Source: an uncultured Aquimarina sp. (GTDB lineage Bacteria; Bacteroidota; Bacteroidia; Flavobacteriales; Flavobacteriaceae). From it: a stretch of 64,000 nt of DNA. Position numbers and translations under genes: made by a program. A model generated the notes under the pieces. The model had not been told where the DNA came from. It was given only the letters and a program-made list of their open reading frames with translations, and made no database searches. The stretch is taken from positions 1-64,000 of the forward strand of contig CANMDW010000016.1 of NCBI GenBank assembly GCA_947496705.1, written 5' to 3'. Below, piece by piece: positions 19,137 to 28,143 of the stretch; the stretch's first letter is position 1, and each line of letters opens with the position of its first letter.

Positions 19137-19348
19137 TCATTTTTTTCAATAATTACCTTTTTACCACCTCAAGTCAGATAACCTTCTGAATAAAAGCCAC
19201 TTTTTTTTAAATATCAATAAAATTATTTGATATTTTCCGGGATCATTAAGTTAAACTGTTTTTAAATTAGTCTGAAACACCAGAAACACTACCTAAAACG
19301 TAATAAATTATGTAATTTCGTTACACAATAGAAAATAGAAATAATAAG

Positions 19349-19852
19349 ATGATACCAGAAATAGAAAAATTATTAAATGAACAGATAAAATACGAATCTA
19401 AAGCCTCTGCGCAATATCTATCTATGGCTAGTTGGGCAGATACAAGAGGGTTTAATGGGGTGGCAGGGTTTTTTTATAACCAATCTGAAGAAGAACGTGT
19501 ACATATGACCAAGCTGGTTAAGTTTATTAATGAACGTAGCGGATCAGCTGTTATCCCTGCAATTGATAAACCAAGAGATGATTTTAATTCTTTGATGGAA
19601 CTTTTTGAAACCTTTCTTCAGAGTGAAGAATATGTAACAGCTCAGATTAATAATGTGATTTTTCAATGTCTGGAGCATAAGGATTATAATGTGCATAATT
19701 TTATGCAATGGTATGTTGCAGAGCAATTAGAAGAAGAAGCAATTGCCCGAACATTATTAGACAAGCTTAAGATTATTGGTGACGATAAATCGGGGCATTA
19801 TTTATTTGATAGAGATATCCATACTTTTCAGGTCGAAGAGCAGGCTAAGTAA
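19349..19852 (+). CDS. Ferritin (non-heme)
   Basis: 167 aa, the normal bacterial ferritin length. Ferroxidase ligands are visible: E in NEQIKYESKASAQYL, EEERVHM (E and H), and QWYVAEQLEEE. It forms a 24-mer that stores iron in the cytoplasm. A hairpin with a long T-run follows. Its proximity to the imelysin/TonB iron-uptake cluster is consistent with an iron theme, but there is no shared operon. Confidence 0.95.
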   Translation: MIPEIEKLLNEQIKYESKASAQYLSMASWADTRGFNGVAGFFYNQSEEERVHMTKLVKFINERSGSAVIPAIDKPRDDFNSLMELFETFLQSEEYVTAQINNVIFQCLEHKDYNVHNFMQWYVAEQLEEEAIARTLLDKLKIIGDDKSGHYLFDRDIHTFQVEEQAK

Positions 19853-19881
19853 TTGTTAATAAGTACATAAAGAAAAATATA

Positions 19882-19909
19882 AGATTCCTTTTTTTGGAAT
19901 CTTTTTTTT
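19882..19909 (+). terminator. Terminator after ferritin gene
   Basis: AGATTCC (19882-19888) pairs with GGAATCT (19896-19902), a T-rich loop, followed by seven T. Confidence 0.85.
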
Positions 19910-19960
19910 ATATTTTTGTACCTTATTTAGATTTAATAAAAATTAAAACCGATTGTAAGT

Positions 19961-20095
19961 TTGGAAACACCATCTTTATATTCTCCCTGTATGCATATGA
20001 ATTGTGAGGTTGCATGCGGAACAAAAAAGAAGAAATGTTGCAAAAAGTATAAGAAAAAAGGTAAAACTAATTGTAAACGGTGCCCTAAACTATAA
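19961..20095 (+). CDS. Tiny Cys/Lys-rich protein (44 aa), possible metal-binding
   Basis: An ORF from a TTG at 19961 encodes 44 residues: ETPSLYSPCMHMNCEVAC at the start, then GTKKKKCCKKYKKKGK and NCKRCPKL. It has seven cysteines (positions 10, 15, 19, 26, 27, 38, 41) and 15 lysines in 44 residues. The frame is closed upstream by a stop at 19937, and no ATG lies before residue 11, so TTG is the best start. The CC and CxxC pairs suggest a metal-binding or nucleic acid-binding knuckle. I recall similar small bacteroidete proteins but can name no family. It follows the ferritin terminator by about 50 bp. Confidence 0.6.
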   Translation: METPSLYSPCMHMNCEVACGTKKKKCCKKYKKKGKTNCKRCPKL

Positions 20096-20105
20096 TGAAG
20101 TGATT

Positions 20106-20124
20106 TATTTCCGACCAGACACTA
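20106..20124. repeat. Solo right end of MITE-like family A
   Basis: TATTTCCGACCAGACACTA is identical to the right terminal repeat of the complete element at 47779-47837. No left end is found nearby, so this is a remnant. It starts 10 bp after the tiny Cys/Lys-rich gene. Confidence 0.75.
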
Positions 20125-20303
20125 AATAAGTTCAATATTCTCTATCTTTCCTATTTCTAAGAGCTATTCGTTTTTTTGCTTCAAACATTTCAAAAGTGTA
20201 AAGCAACTCTTTCAGATCCTTTTTATAAGACGAGTTCGATGCAAAAGTGTCATATAAATAACTTCACAATTTTATGTAAGCATCCACAAAAAGATAAATT
20301 AAA

Positions 20304-20492
20304 ATGTATATCCTCAATTATACCAGTACGTGTTCTATTACATAAAAAATTCAGTTACTCCCTTTAGGGAAGGGGTAAAAAACTGAATTTTTCAGTATTT
20401 TCTTTTGACCCCAAACCCTAAAGCCCGCCTGAATGACATAGTCGGGCAGGGGCGAAGAAAATACTCATACTGGTATAATTGCGGATATACAT
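20304..20492. repeat. MITE-like palindromic element B with three-helix layout
   Basis: Outer inverted repeats 20304-20328 and 20468-20492 match at 24 of 25 positions. Inside are two further hairpins: 20345-20356 with 20381-20392 (12 bp, itself enclosing a CCCTT/AAGGG helix) and 20394-20404 with 20455-20465 (11 bp, enclosing GCCCG/CGGGC). The whole folds into a three-way junction. No ORF of note is inside. It may be a non-autonomous transposable element or a structured RNA. The rest of the gap 20096-20728 shows nothing else except AT-rich promoter DNA. Confidence 0.75.
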
Positions 20493-20728
20493 TAAATTAA
20501 TTTTACTGTAACTTTAGTTACAGTAAATAAATAGATTAAAGATATATTTTTGTAACATATATGTAAAATGCAGGCTTGGTTTAAATTGGCAGGAATGTAA
20601 ATTTTGCAGACAAAAGCATTACTCAAGACGAGTTCATTATTTAGACTTAGTATGTATTATAATTTCAAAATAAAAAATGAATACTAAATCACTTTGATAT
20701 ATGTTTAAAAAAGTAGATGTACAGTAAT

Positions 20729-21169
20729 ATGAAAAAAATGATTTTAGTAGGGTTCCTGATATTTTCAGGAATTGGTTGGGTAAGCGCACAAGAATGGCTA
20801 ACTGATTTTGAAGAGGCAAAAAAGGTAGCCCATGAGCGTAATAAACCCATTGTTTTGGTATTTGCAGGGTCAGATTGGTGTGCACCGTGCATTAAATTGG
20901 AACAACAGATATTAGATACCAAAGAGTTTCAGGAGTATGCTAAAGAAAATTATGTGTTGGTAAAAGCCGATTTTCCAAGAAAGAAAAAGAACCAATTGCC
21001 TGAAGCATTGCAAACCCAAAATAAGAAATTGGCAGAGACTTATAACAAAAGTGGTAGTTTCCCTTTGGTTGTAGTTCTGGATAAAACAGGAAAGAAACTA
21101 GGGGAGACTGGTTATCAAAAGGCCTCTCCGGGATCATATCTTGGAATATTAAATAAAATGATCAGGTAA
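20729..21169 (+). CDS. Thioredoxin-fold periplasmic protein
   Basis: About 146 aa from the ATG at 20729 (signal peptide MKKMILVGFLIFSGIGWVSA); an ATG four codons earlier is possible. Thioredoxin-like domain with the active site WCAPC (residues 50-54) and a cis-Pro segment SFPLVVVLD. Exported disulfide reductase or isomerase. First gene of the thioredoxin-ApbE-DUF4266-DUF3570 cluster, 4 bp before the apbE-like gene. Confidence 0.88.
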   Translation: MKKMILVGFLIFSGIGWVSAQEWLTDFEEAKKVAHERNKPIVLVFAGSDWCAPCIKLEQQILDTKEFQEYAKENYVLVKADFPRKKKNQLPEALQTQNKKLAETYNKSGSFPLVVVLDKTGKKLGETGYQKASPGSYLGILNKMIR

Positions 21170-21173
21170 AATT

Positions 21174-22160
21174 TTGAGGATTCTTTTTACACTTTTTCTA
21201 TCATTTGTTATAGGTGGTAATATCGGTTTTTCACAAGAAATCCATAAACGTACCCTGAAGTTGATGGGGAGTCGCTTTGATATTACCGTTGTGTCAAAAG
21301 ATGGAACGACAGCCAACAAATATATAGACCAGGCCGTTAAAGAAATCCAAAGAATAGAAAAATTGATCTCTTCGTGGGATAAAAACTCTCAGACTTCTTT
21401 AATTAATCACAATGCAGGCATACAACCGATACAAGTAGATGAGGAACTGTTTGAGTTGATCCAAAGAGCCATTGAGATTTCTAAACTTACCGATGGGGCT
21501 TTTGATATTAGCTATGCATCTATGGATACGATATGGAAGTTTGACGGAAGTATGAAACAAATGCCTTCTGCAGATCGGATTAAAGCATCTGTTGCCAGGG
21601 TTGGGTATCAGAATATTATATTAAATAAAGAAAAATCTACTGTATTTCTCAAACAAAAAGGAATGAAAATAGGTTTTGGAGCTATCGGAAAAGGATATGC
21701 AGCAGATAAGGCAAAAGATCTTTTAATGACCAAAGGAGTAAAAGCCGGAATCATCAATGCCTCTGGAGATATGAATACCTGGGGAAAACAACCCGATGGG
21801 AGTGACTGGAAAGTTGCCATAACCAATCCCTTGAATAAGAACAATGCTTTTGCTCTTTTGCCGATTATCGATAAAGCGGTAGTAACCTCTGGTAATTATG
21901 AAAAATATGTTACATTAGATAATAAACGCTATTCGCACATCATCGATCCCAGAACAGGATATCCATCTGGCGGGATGGTAAGTGCAACCGTTTTTGCTCC
22001 AAAAGCCGAGCTGGCAGATGCCCTGGCAACTTCTGTTTTTGTCATGGGAATAGAAGTTGGAATGAATAGAATCAACCAATTAACAGGGATTGAATGTATT
22101 ATTGTAGATGACCAGGGAAAGATACATACCTCAGATAACATCAAAATAGATAAAAAATGA
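21174..22160 (+). CDS. apbE: FAD:protein FMN transferase (ApbE family)
   Basis: 328 aa with a signal peptide (RILFTLFLSFVIGGNIGFSQ), starting at TTG. ApbE features: LMGSRFDITV, IGKGYAADKAKDLL, NASGDMNTWGKQPDGSDWKVAI and SHIIDPRTGYP with the metal-binding region DALATSVFVMG. It attaches FMN from FAD to Thr/Ser of extracytoplasmic redox proteins. The overlap with the next gene (ATGA at 22157-22160) indicates translational coupling. No flavinylation target with an obvious DgxtsAT motif is adjacent. Confidence 0.92.
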   Translation: MRILFTLFLSFVIGGNIGFSQEIHKRTLKLMGSRFDITVVSKDGTTANKYIDQAVKEIQRIEKLISSWDKNSQTSLINHNAGIQPIQVDEELFELIQRAIEISKLTDGAFDISYASMDTIWKFDGSMKQMPSADRIKASVARVGYQNIILNKEKSTVFLKQKGMKIGFGAIGKGYAADKAKDLLMTKGVKAGIINASGDMNTWGKQPDGSDWKVAITNPLNKNNAFALLPIIDKAVVTSGNYEKYVTLDNKRYSHIIDPRTGYPSGGMVSATVFAPKAELADALATSVFVMGIEVGMNRINQLTGIECIIVDDQGKIHTSDNIKIDKK

Positions 22161-22375
22161 ATCATATGAATAAACTCATACTACTTTCGATACTGCTACT
22201 TTCACTCAATTCTTGTGTAGTGGTAAAAGAGTATGAAAAAGTACAGCTTAATGATCCCGATATGGAGCTGACCGTAAAGAAGTGTGATCGTTTCGAAACG
22301 AATTTTCAGGCGTATAGAGAATCTGCTGCCGGAGCCAACGGAGGAAAAACAGGTGGAGGCTGTGGATGCAATTAA
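22157..22375 (+). CDS. DUF4266 small lipoprotein
   Basis: 72 aa. The lipoprotein signal ends at LNSC (lipobox), followed by a short DUF4266 segment (EYEKVQLNDPDMEL, FQAYRESAAGANGGKTGGGCGCN) with a Gly-rich CGC C-terminus. Usually found with ApbE and DUF3570 genes, as here; function unknown. Start overlaps the apbE stop. Confidence 0.85.
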   Translation: MNHMNKLILLSILLLSLNSCVVVKEYEKVQLNDPDMELTVKKCDRFETNFQAYRESAAGANGGKTGGGCGCN

Positions 22376-22553
22376 GTGAAACATGGTTTTGACAATTCGT
22401 CTCTGGCGTGCTGAGCAATCAAAATAGTAAGTTGAATCTACCTGGCCTTTCTGGTACCATTCGAGCTTATCCCGATAGGATCTGTTACTATAACTACTCA
22501 TGCTAAAGAACAAATGAAAACATATTTACAAATTTTATAAAGTAACACCCTTT

Positions 22554-23801
22554 TTGAAAAAATTATCTTTACTATTTACGTTATTCTTTACCCTGGTGAC
22601 ATTAGCACAAGAACAGCAACAGGAAGTTGCTGATACTTATAAAAAAAGAGTGTTAGAAACTACCGAAGTAGACTATTTAATGAGTTATTATACCCAGGAT
22701 GGAGATAATGCGGCTGTAACAGGGGGGATCGGTACAGAAGAACTTACTGATCTTACACCAACTATAGTGGTTTCTATTCCGCTAAATGATGATGATGTCT
22801 TAACCATTGATGCAGGTATATCGGCATATTCATCGGCTTCTTCCAGTAATGTAAACCCTTTTGATGGCAACGGCGCTGCAAATCCGTTTGTAGCATCAAC
22901 AGGAGCATCAGAAAATGATATTTTGGTTACCGTTGTAGGAAATTATAGTCACAGCAGTGACGATCGCAATACTATTTGGTCTGCCAATATTTCTGTTGCA
23001 AGTGAGTATGATTATTTCTCCATTGGTTTTGGTAGCGGTTATACCAAATTATTCAATGAAAAAAATACCGAGATAAGTATAAAAGCCAATGTGTTTCTGG
23101 ATACATGGAATGCCATTTACCCTTCAGAATTAAGAGATGACCCTGCATTTATTCCGTTCGATGACGAATCCCGTAATTCCTATTCATTGGGATTAGGGTT
23201 TTCTCAAATATTGTCAAAAAAATTACAGGGATCTTTGTCTGTTGATGTTATACAACAAGAAGGATTACTATCTACACCATTTCAAAGAGTACAGTTTGCC
23301 GATGTGGCAGATTTTGTAATTGAGGAGTTTACCTACGGAAATGATGTAGAAAGATTACCAGACTCCAGGCTTAAAATAGCTGCTGGGGGCAGGCTGCATT
23401 ATTATATCAATGAGATTTTTACGGTGCGCACCTTTTATAGGTATTATACAGATGATTGGGGGATCAATTCACATACCGCCAGTATCGAAGTGCCTATTAA
23501 GATCACAGATAAATTTACAGTATACCCCAGTTATCGCTTTTATAGACAGACGGCAGCAGATTATTTTGCTGGGTTTAACCAGCATCTATCCACACAAGAA
23601 TACTATACTTCAGACTATGATTTATCAGATTTTGACGCCAATCAATATGGTTTCGGGTTGAACTATACAGATATTTTTGCCAAATTCCATATATTTAATT
23701 TCGGCCTTAAAAGTATTGATCTTCGATTCAGGCAATATGAGCGCGACTCAGGGTTGAAAGCAAGCTTATTCTCAGGAGGTTTTAGTTTTATAATGGATTA
23801 A
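22554..23801 (+). CDS. DUF3570 protein, probable outer-membrane barrel
   Basis: 415 aa starting at TTG, signal peptide KKLSLLFTLFFTLVTLAQ. DUF3570 family: alternating aromatic and hydrophobic strands throughout (FTVYPSYRFYRQTAADYFAGF, YGFGLNYTDIFAKF) and a C-terminus ending in FSFIMD, consistent with a beta-barrel. Conserved downstream of ApbE/DUF4266, so possibly an outer-membrane partner of a flavin-dependent redox chain. Role is inference. The 178-bp gap from DUF4266 shows no clear terminator. Confidence 0.85.
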   Translation: MKKLSLLFTLFFTLVTLAQEQQQEVADTYKKRVLETTEVDYLMSYYTQDGDNAAVTGGIGTEELTDLTPTIVVSIPLNDDDVLTIDAGISAYSSASSSNVNPFDGNGAANPFVASTGASENDILVTVVGNYSHSSDDRNTIWSANISVASEYDYFSIGFGSGYTKLFNEKNTEISIKANVFLDTWNAIYPSELRDDPAFIPFDDESRNSYSLGLGFSQILSKKLQGSLSVDVIQQEGLLSTPFQRVQFADVADFVIEEFTYGNDVERLPDSRLKIAAGGRLHYYINEIFTVRTFYRYYTDDWGINSHTASIEVPIKITDKFTVYPSYRFYRQTAADYFAGFNQHLSTQEYYTSDYDLSDFDANQYGFGLNYTDIFAKFHIFNFGLKSIDLRFRQYERDSGLKASLFSGGFSFIMD

Positions 23802-23944
23802 AACCTTAATCAAATAGGGATATCAAGGTATTGCGCAAGTTTCGGGTTTTGTATCTTTAGAAAGCAATATACTTTTGTAAGGTATAAAATGAACTAGTGT
23901 TAAGAGGTGCCCTTAAGTCAAAGCTGAGTTCAAAAAACTTAGAA

Positions 23945-24787
23945 ATGAAAAATCAGGAATATGTTAATTACAACCGAATTGCCCAGGCGATAGCCTATAT
24001 TAAGGAACACTTTAGAGATCAGCCCAATCTGGATGAGATTGCAGAGAAGGTACACCTAAGCCCATTTCATTTTCAACGATTGTTTACCGATTGGGTAGGA
24101 GTGAGTCCTAAGAAATTCTTACAATACACCAGTGTAGCATATGCAAAGAAAGTGTTGAGCCGGCAGGCAAGCTTATTTGATGCAGCATATGAAACAGGAT
24201 TATCTGGCACCGGAAGACTTCACGATCTTTTTATAAAAATAGAAGGGATGACCCCTGGTGAATATAAAAACGGAGGGCAAGATCTATCTATAAACTACAG
24301 CTATGCCGAAAGCCCATTTGGTAAAATTATGGTAGCCTCTACCCATAAAGGCATTTGCCACATGGTATTTGCAGATGATGAAAGCGACGCTCTTATGAAA
24401 TTGCATACACGGTTCCCAAATGCAGCATTTACCCAGGTAGTAGATAGAATTCAGCAGAATGCATTATTTATTTTTACAAAGGATTGGAAGAAGCTGGATC
24501 AAATAAAGTTGCATTTGCGTGGTACCGATTTTCAACTAAAGGTATGGGAAACGTTACTTAAAATCCCAGAAGGAGGTTTAACGACCTACGGTGGGATAGC
24601 ACATCAAATTCAAAAACCCAAAGCATCAAGGGCTGTTGGCACAGCTATTGGTACCAATCCCGTAGCTTTTTTAATTCCTTGTCATAGAATAATCCAGTCT
24701 ACAGGTAGTTTTGGACAATATCATTGGGGTAGTACACGCAAAACAGCTATGATTGGCTGGGAAGCCGCAAAGACTAATAGTAATTGA
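23945..24787 (+). CDS. AraC-type regulator fused to O6-methylguanine-DNA methyltransferase
   Basis: About 280 aa from the ATG at 23945; a longer frame from 23897 has no family support. Residues 10-100 are an AraC HTH (AIAYIKEHFRDQPNLDEIAEKVHLSPFHFQRLF), followed by a ribonuclease-like Ogt domain and the MGMT catalytic domain with PCHR (Cys near 245) in LIPCHRIIQSTGS. Lacks the zinc-binding N-terminal Ada domain, so it repairs O6-alkylguanine but cannot sense methylphosphotriesters as Ada does. Confidence 0.92.
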   Translation: MKNQEYVNYNRIAQAIAYIKEHFRDQPNLDEIAEKVHLSPFHFQRLFTDWVGVSPKKFLQYTSVAYAKKVLSRQASLFDAAYETGLSGTGRLHDLFIKIEGMTPGEYKNGGQDLSINYSYAESPFGKIMVASTHKGICHMVFADDESDALMKLHTRFPNAAFTQVVDRIQQNALFIFTKDWKKLDQIKLHLRGTDFQLKVWETLLKIPEGGLTTYGGIAHQIQKPKASRAVGTAIGTNPVAFLIPCHRIIQSTGSFGQYHWGSTRKTAMIGWEAAKTNSN

Positions 24788-24857
24788 GCAAGATTTGGGT
24801 GGTAAACCTTTTTGATCGAATGCATCTTTGTATACTCATTTAAAAACAACAGTAACG

Positions 24858-25337
24858 ATGAACCAGTTTAAAATTATTCCTCTTACCACAGCATATGCCT
24901 CACGTATTCGTGAAACAAAAGTAGATGATTTCGGCCATTCTGTAATAGAACAACTAGCTTCTGGCTATGGGCCTTGCAGGGTTTCTTTACAACCATTCAA
25001 ACCAGGAAAAGATACCAGGATTTTGATAAGCCATAGCCCTTTTGAGATCGATAATGCGTTTAATCAACCGGATCCGATTTTTATTCATAAGGAAGAAGTT
25101 GAACCCTATAAAGATATTCATCAATTTCCGGCAGAGATCAAGGCAAACAAACAACACTTTCCTCTGTCATTAATCGGATATAACAAAAATCAAGACATGG
25201 TATTTACCAGGTTGGTAGGTGATGCTGATGTCGATCAATTAATTCCTGAAATATTTCAGGAACACAATGAGGTGTCATATTTACACGCCAGAAACGCAGA
25301 AGCAGGCTGTTTTATATGTAAAATTGAAAGAGCTTAA
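24858..25337 (+). CDS. DUF1203 family protein
   Basis: About 159 aa from ATG 24858 (an upstream in-frame ATG at 24828 is less likely). Matches DUF1203: CRVSLQPFKPGKDTRILISHSPF, DPIFIHKEEVEPY, YLHARNAEAGCFICKIERA. Cytoplasmic, function unknown. Lies 70 bp downstream of the Ogt fusion on the same strand and ends in a terminator. Confidence 0.85.
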   Translation: MNQFKIIPLTTAYASRIRETKVDDFGHSVIEQLASGYGPCRVSLQPFKPGKDTRILISHSPFEIDNAFNQPDPIFIHKEEVEPYKDIHQFPAEIKANKQHFPLSLIGYNKNQDMVFTRLVGDADVDQLIPEIFQEHNEVSYLHARNAEAGCFICKIERA

Positions 25338-25356
25338 TGTATTATGCTTTTATACG

Positions 25357-25386
25357 AAAGGGGATACCCATTGGATATCCCCTTTT
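25357..25386 (+). terminator. Terminator between convergent DUF1203 and beta-helix genes
   Basis: The 10-bp inverted repeat AAAGGGGATA (25357-25366) / TATCCCCTTT (25376-25385) is followed by T. With A on the left side it may work in both directions. Confidence 0.8.
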
Positions 25387-25427
25387 GCAGCTAGCGAAGA
25401 TAAGTTCGGGGTATATTTTCAATACGT

Positions 25428-27002
25428 TTATTGATGCTCAAAGGCACCAATATCAATAGACCCGTCATTTGGCCGATCTTCAATCCAATTGGGGGCTTTA
25501 AATTGTTTGTCAACTTTTGGAAGAAAATCTGGGACGACCATGCCTGTATTGATTGCACTAGAACCAGATAAAGGACGATATTGATCACTTAAGGCAAAAT
25601 CCTGATCTGATATTTGCATTCCTTGTACCATGGCAAAGTCCATATCTTCGCAAGGAGCCTGATCACTTCCGGTCTTATACCAGGCTACTGCTGCTGCTGT
25701 TATTAAATTATTGGAAAAGTTTTCTATAACTCCGTTATACCTGAAAATACTGATTTCCATATCCTCGCCTCCACCAGGATTTTCGTAATAGAAAATGTTA
25801 TTGAATCCATATAATTTTTCATTACAGGTATTCAAATCACAAAACATTTTACGCCAGCTATTGTTTTTATTACCTTTTAATACAAAGGTATTATTATAGC
25901 AATACACGGTTCCTTGCCTTAGATCATCGCTAGGAGTGCCGTTATCACCATCACCTCCATAATGCAGGAAATTTCCTGCGCCATCTTCGGTGCCTTCTAT
26001 GATATTTCCTATAAAATAGGTGACCCTGAATGAAGGAAGCGAACTTACATGGGGATATCCATTTTGAGATTCTACCAGATCTATCTGTCGGCCTGCCGGA
26101 TCCAGAAAGCGGTTGTACATAATCACATCACCCGCAGAACGGCTTTTATAGTTGTTTCCGTTAGATCCTTCGCGTACCGGACCGAATTGATTTCCAACAG
26201 AGGTTAAGCCATCTACTTCAATATATATGTTATGTTGACGATCGACATCAAAAGTCCCGTTGTTTCTAACGATATTACCCAATAATTCTACATTACGGGT
26301 CATTTCTTCAACCCCATTGGCTACGGCAAAGATGCCATTGCCATTGTACTCAATAATATTATTCGCAATTTTAATATTTTCACCCACCTGAATCCTAATT
26401 CCTGCAGCACCTCTTCCATAAGGAATTAACTCATCAGAATTCATAGCATAATATTGTTGAGAATCGTCCTGCATGAATTGATTAGCCCCAATAATTTGCA
26501 GATTTTTGATTTCAATATTTTGGGGCCAGGTACCATAGGCATGTCCGTTACCTCTTGCTATAACAACAACTCCTCCAGAAGCTACATCGGCATTCATCGT
26601 TACACTTCTTACCCTGGCATTACTGCCATCAAGCACTGGTAAATTACCATTGGCATCCAGAACACCACAGATAACAATTGGCGCATCTGTAGTACCACTT
26701 TCGGTTAATAAGATTCGCTCATTATAGGGCCCGTCTTTTGCGTAGATAGCTACGACATCACCTGGTTTCAGGTTTTCAAAAGGGACATCTACTATTTTTT
26801 CGAATTCTTTGCCGGGACCTACTTCATATTTATACCCATCACCAATAGGTTCGCAAGAAGTCGAAAATGTGAAATCATCAGGTACTTCTCCTGTAGGATT
26901 TGGATCTGGGTCTGGGTCTGTAGTAGGATTATCGTCACCAGAACAGGAAAGACAAAAAATAAAAAGGAAACATAAAGCAACATGAATAAGTTTTGTGTTC
27001 AT
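25428..27002 (-). CDS. Right-handed parallel beta-helix lipoprotein
   Basis: 524 aa. The lipoprotein signal ends at LSC (Cys ~20), followed by a Asp/Pro-rich spacer (TTDPDPDPNPTGE). The body is a parallel beta-helix (VEI-N-I repeats: IKNLQIIGANQFM, IKIANNIIEYNGNGIF, VELLGNIVRNNGTFD), resembling PL6 alginate lyase/chondroitinase B folds (PGKEFEKI at the entry). Likely a surface-anchored polysaccharide-active or binding protein; no catalytic residues assigned. A decayed N-terminal paralogue lies upstream at 27212-27457. Confidence 0.85.
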   Translation of the reverse strand: MNTKLIHVALCFLFIFCLSCSGDDNPTTDPDPDPNPTGEVPDDFTFSTSCEPIGDGYKYEVGPGKEFEKIVDVPFENLKPGDVVAIYAKDGPYNERILLTESGTTDAPIVICGVLDANGNLPVLDGSNARVRSVTMNADVASGGVVVIARGNGHAYGTWPQNIEIKNLQIIGANQFMQDDSQQYYAMNSDELIPYGRGAAGIRIQVGENIKIANNIIEYNGNGIFAVANGVEEMTRNVELLGNIVRNNGTFDVDRQHNIYIEVDGLTSVGNQFGPVREGSNGNNYKSRSAGDVIMYNRFLDPAGRQIDLVESQNGYPHVSSLPSFRVTYFIGNIIEGTEDGAGNFLHYGGDGDNGTPSDDLRQGTVYCYNNTFVLKGNKNNSWRKMFCDLNTCNEKLYGFNNIFYYENPGGGEDMEISIFRYNGVIENFSNNLITAAAVAWYKTGSDQAPCEDMDFAMVQGMQISDQDFALSDQYRPLSGSSAINTGMVVPDFLPKVDKQFKAPNWIEDRPNDGSIDIGAFEHQ

Positions 27003-27211
27003 AATAAGCCGAATTTGAGTTAAAAATTATGGTCAGGTTTTGTTATTTAGGGTAAGATGTAAGTAAAAAACTTACCTCCAATTAATTCTTTATATGTGGT
27101 TATTTTTTTATAGCGTATCGTATACATTGATGATTACAATGCTTATCTTACTGAAAATGAATACTATCAAAACCAGATGCTCCTTTTAAGATATAAAACC
27201 AAGGGGGTTGT

Positions 27212-27457
27212 TTTAAATCTTAAAAAGTGCATCCATTATTGTTATCATTATTTCAAATTCCTTATCCGGGCTAATTCTTTATTGCTGCTTGTGAGCAATA
27301 GTTTTACTGGGATTGGGAAAATTGAAACTATTGGGGACTTCCTCAACAGGAGTGTAAGGATCAGGGTCTGTATGGTTCTTGAACTGTTATCATAAGTACA
27401 TCCTGTGCATAGAATATAAAGATATACTGTAAACTGAAAAAAAGAATTGGGTTTCAT
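27212..27457 (-). pseudogene. Decayed paralogue of the beta-helix lipoprotein (N-terminal fragment)
   Basis: The minus strand opens at 27457 with a lipoprotein signal (MKPNSFFQFTVYLYILCTGC), then after a frame change near 27365 reads DPDPYTPVEEVPNSFNF, and after another near 27270 reads SPDKEFEIMITIMDALFKI. These three pieces align in order with the start of the neighbouring intact gene (SC...DPDPDPNPTGEVPDDFTF...GPGKEFEKIVDVPFENL). At least two frameshifts and stops separate them, so this is a relic of a tandem duplicate. Further weak similarity continues to about 27130. Confidence 0.6.
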
Positions 27458-27544
27458 AATAGGTTGATTTATATTATTAATGGTTTAGGTTTGTATTACT
27501 AAAACGCTTTTAACAAGAGATACCCTACCACCTTTATATCTTAC

Positions 27545-27955
27545 GAGTATGTTTAAAAACCCTACTTCCTGAAAACTACTATTTTGAGAACTGTGATTTT
27601 ATTTCAGATGCTGCAAATATCTCGATATATTCAGCATTTGAAACTTCATCAAAACTTCAAACTATTCATTTTTAACTCATATTCTTTTGGGTGTACGACA
27701 AATTTCCCTTCTGGAACTAAAAGTTTGCGTGAGGCCTGCCTGACCGGCAAGGCAGGGATAGTAGCGGCATCCTTTTTGTCATGCCGAGAAGCTGAACTGA
27801 GGAACGAAGGGGTAGCCGTAGTATAGACAAAAAGATACAGCGGATAGCCCGACCCTGTCTTATCCCGATAATCTCGTATCGGGATAAGACAGGGTCACGC
27901 CCAGAAAATTAAAAAAGGGAAATTTGTCGTACCCCCATTCTTTTTAAACATGCTC
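27545..27955. repeat. Nested palindromic element C (MITE-like or structured RNA)
   Basis: GAGTATGTTTAAAAA (27545-27559) and the inverse TTTTTAAACATGCTC (27941-27955) match at 14 of 15 positions. Nested within, 27689-27710 and 27915-27936 form a ~22-bp near-perfect inverted repeat. The core (27721-27905) holds paired motifs GCGGCATCCTTTTTGT and ACAAAAAGATACAGCGGAT, and a perfect 20-bp hairpin (27851-27870 / 27877-27896). I recall similar cores dispersed in flavobacterial genomes. The gap 27003-28143 otherwise holds only the pseudogene remnant and AT-rich DNA. Confidence 0.7.
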
Positions 27956-28143
27956 TTAAAACCAAAAGGTTTTACAGGATTAAGTTTTTTTTATGAATAG
28001 GATCAAAAATGTTTTTCTACTTTAGACCAGCTACCTTATCCATTGGATGATAATAGCATATAGAAATAATTCGGGGAAAAGAAACCTGGCTGGCAGATAA
28101 AATAGGAAAGCTTAAGATGAGTTCAATATAAAACCCACAAAAA

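Noticed and set aside
20637..20922. Minus-strand ORFs overlapping the thioredoxin start
   Set aside because: Shadow frames of the thioredoxin gene.
27177..27395. Plus-strand ORF in the intergenic region
   Set aside because: It is antisense to the pseudogene remnant and has no protein-like composition.
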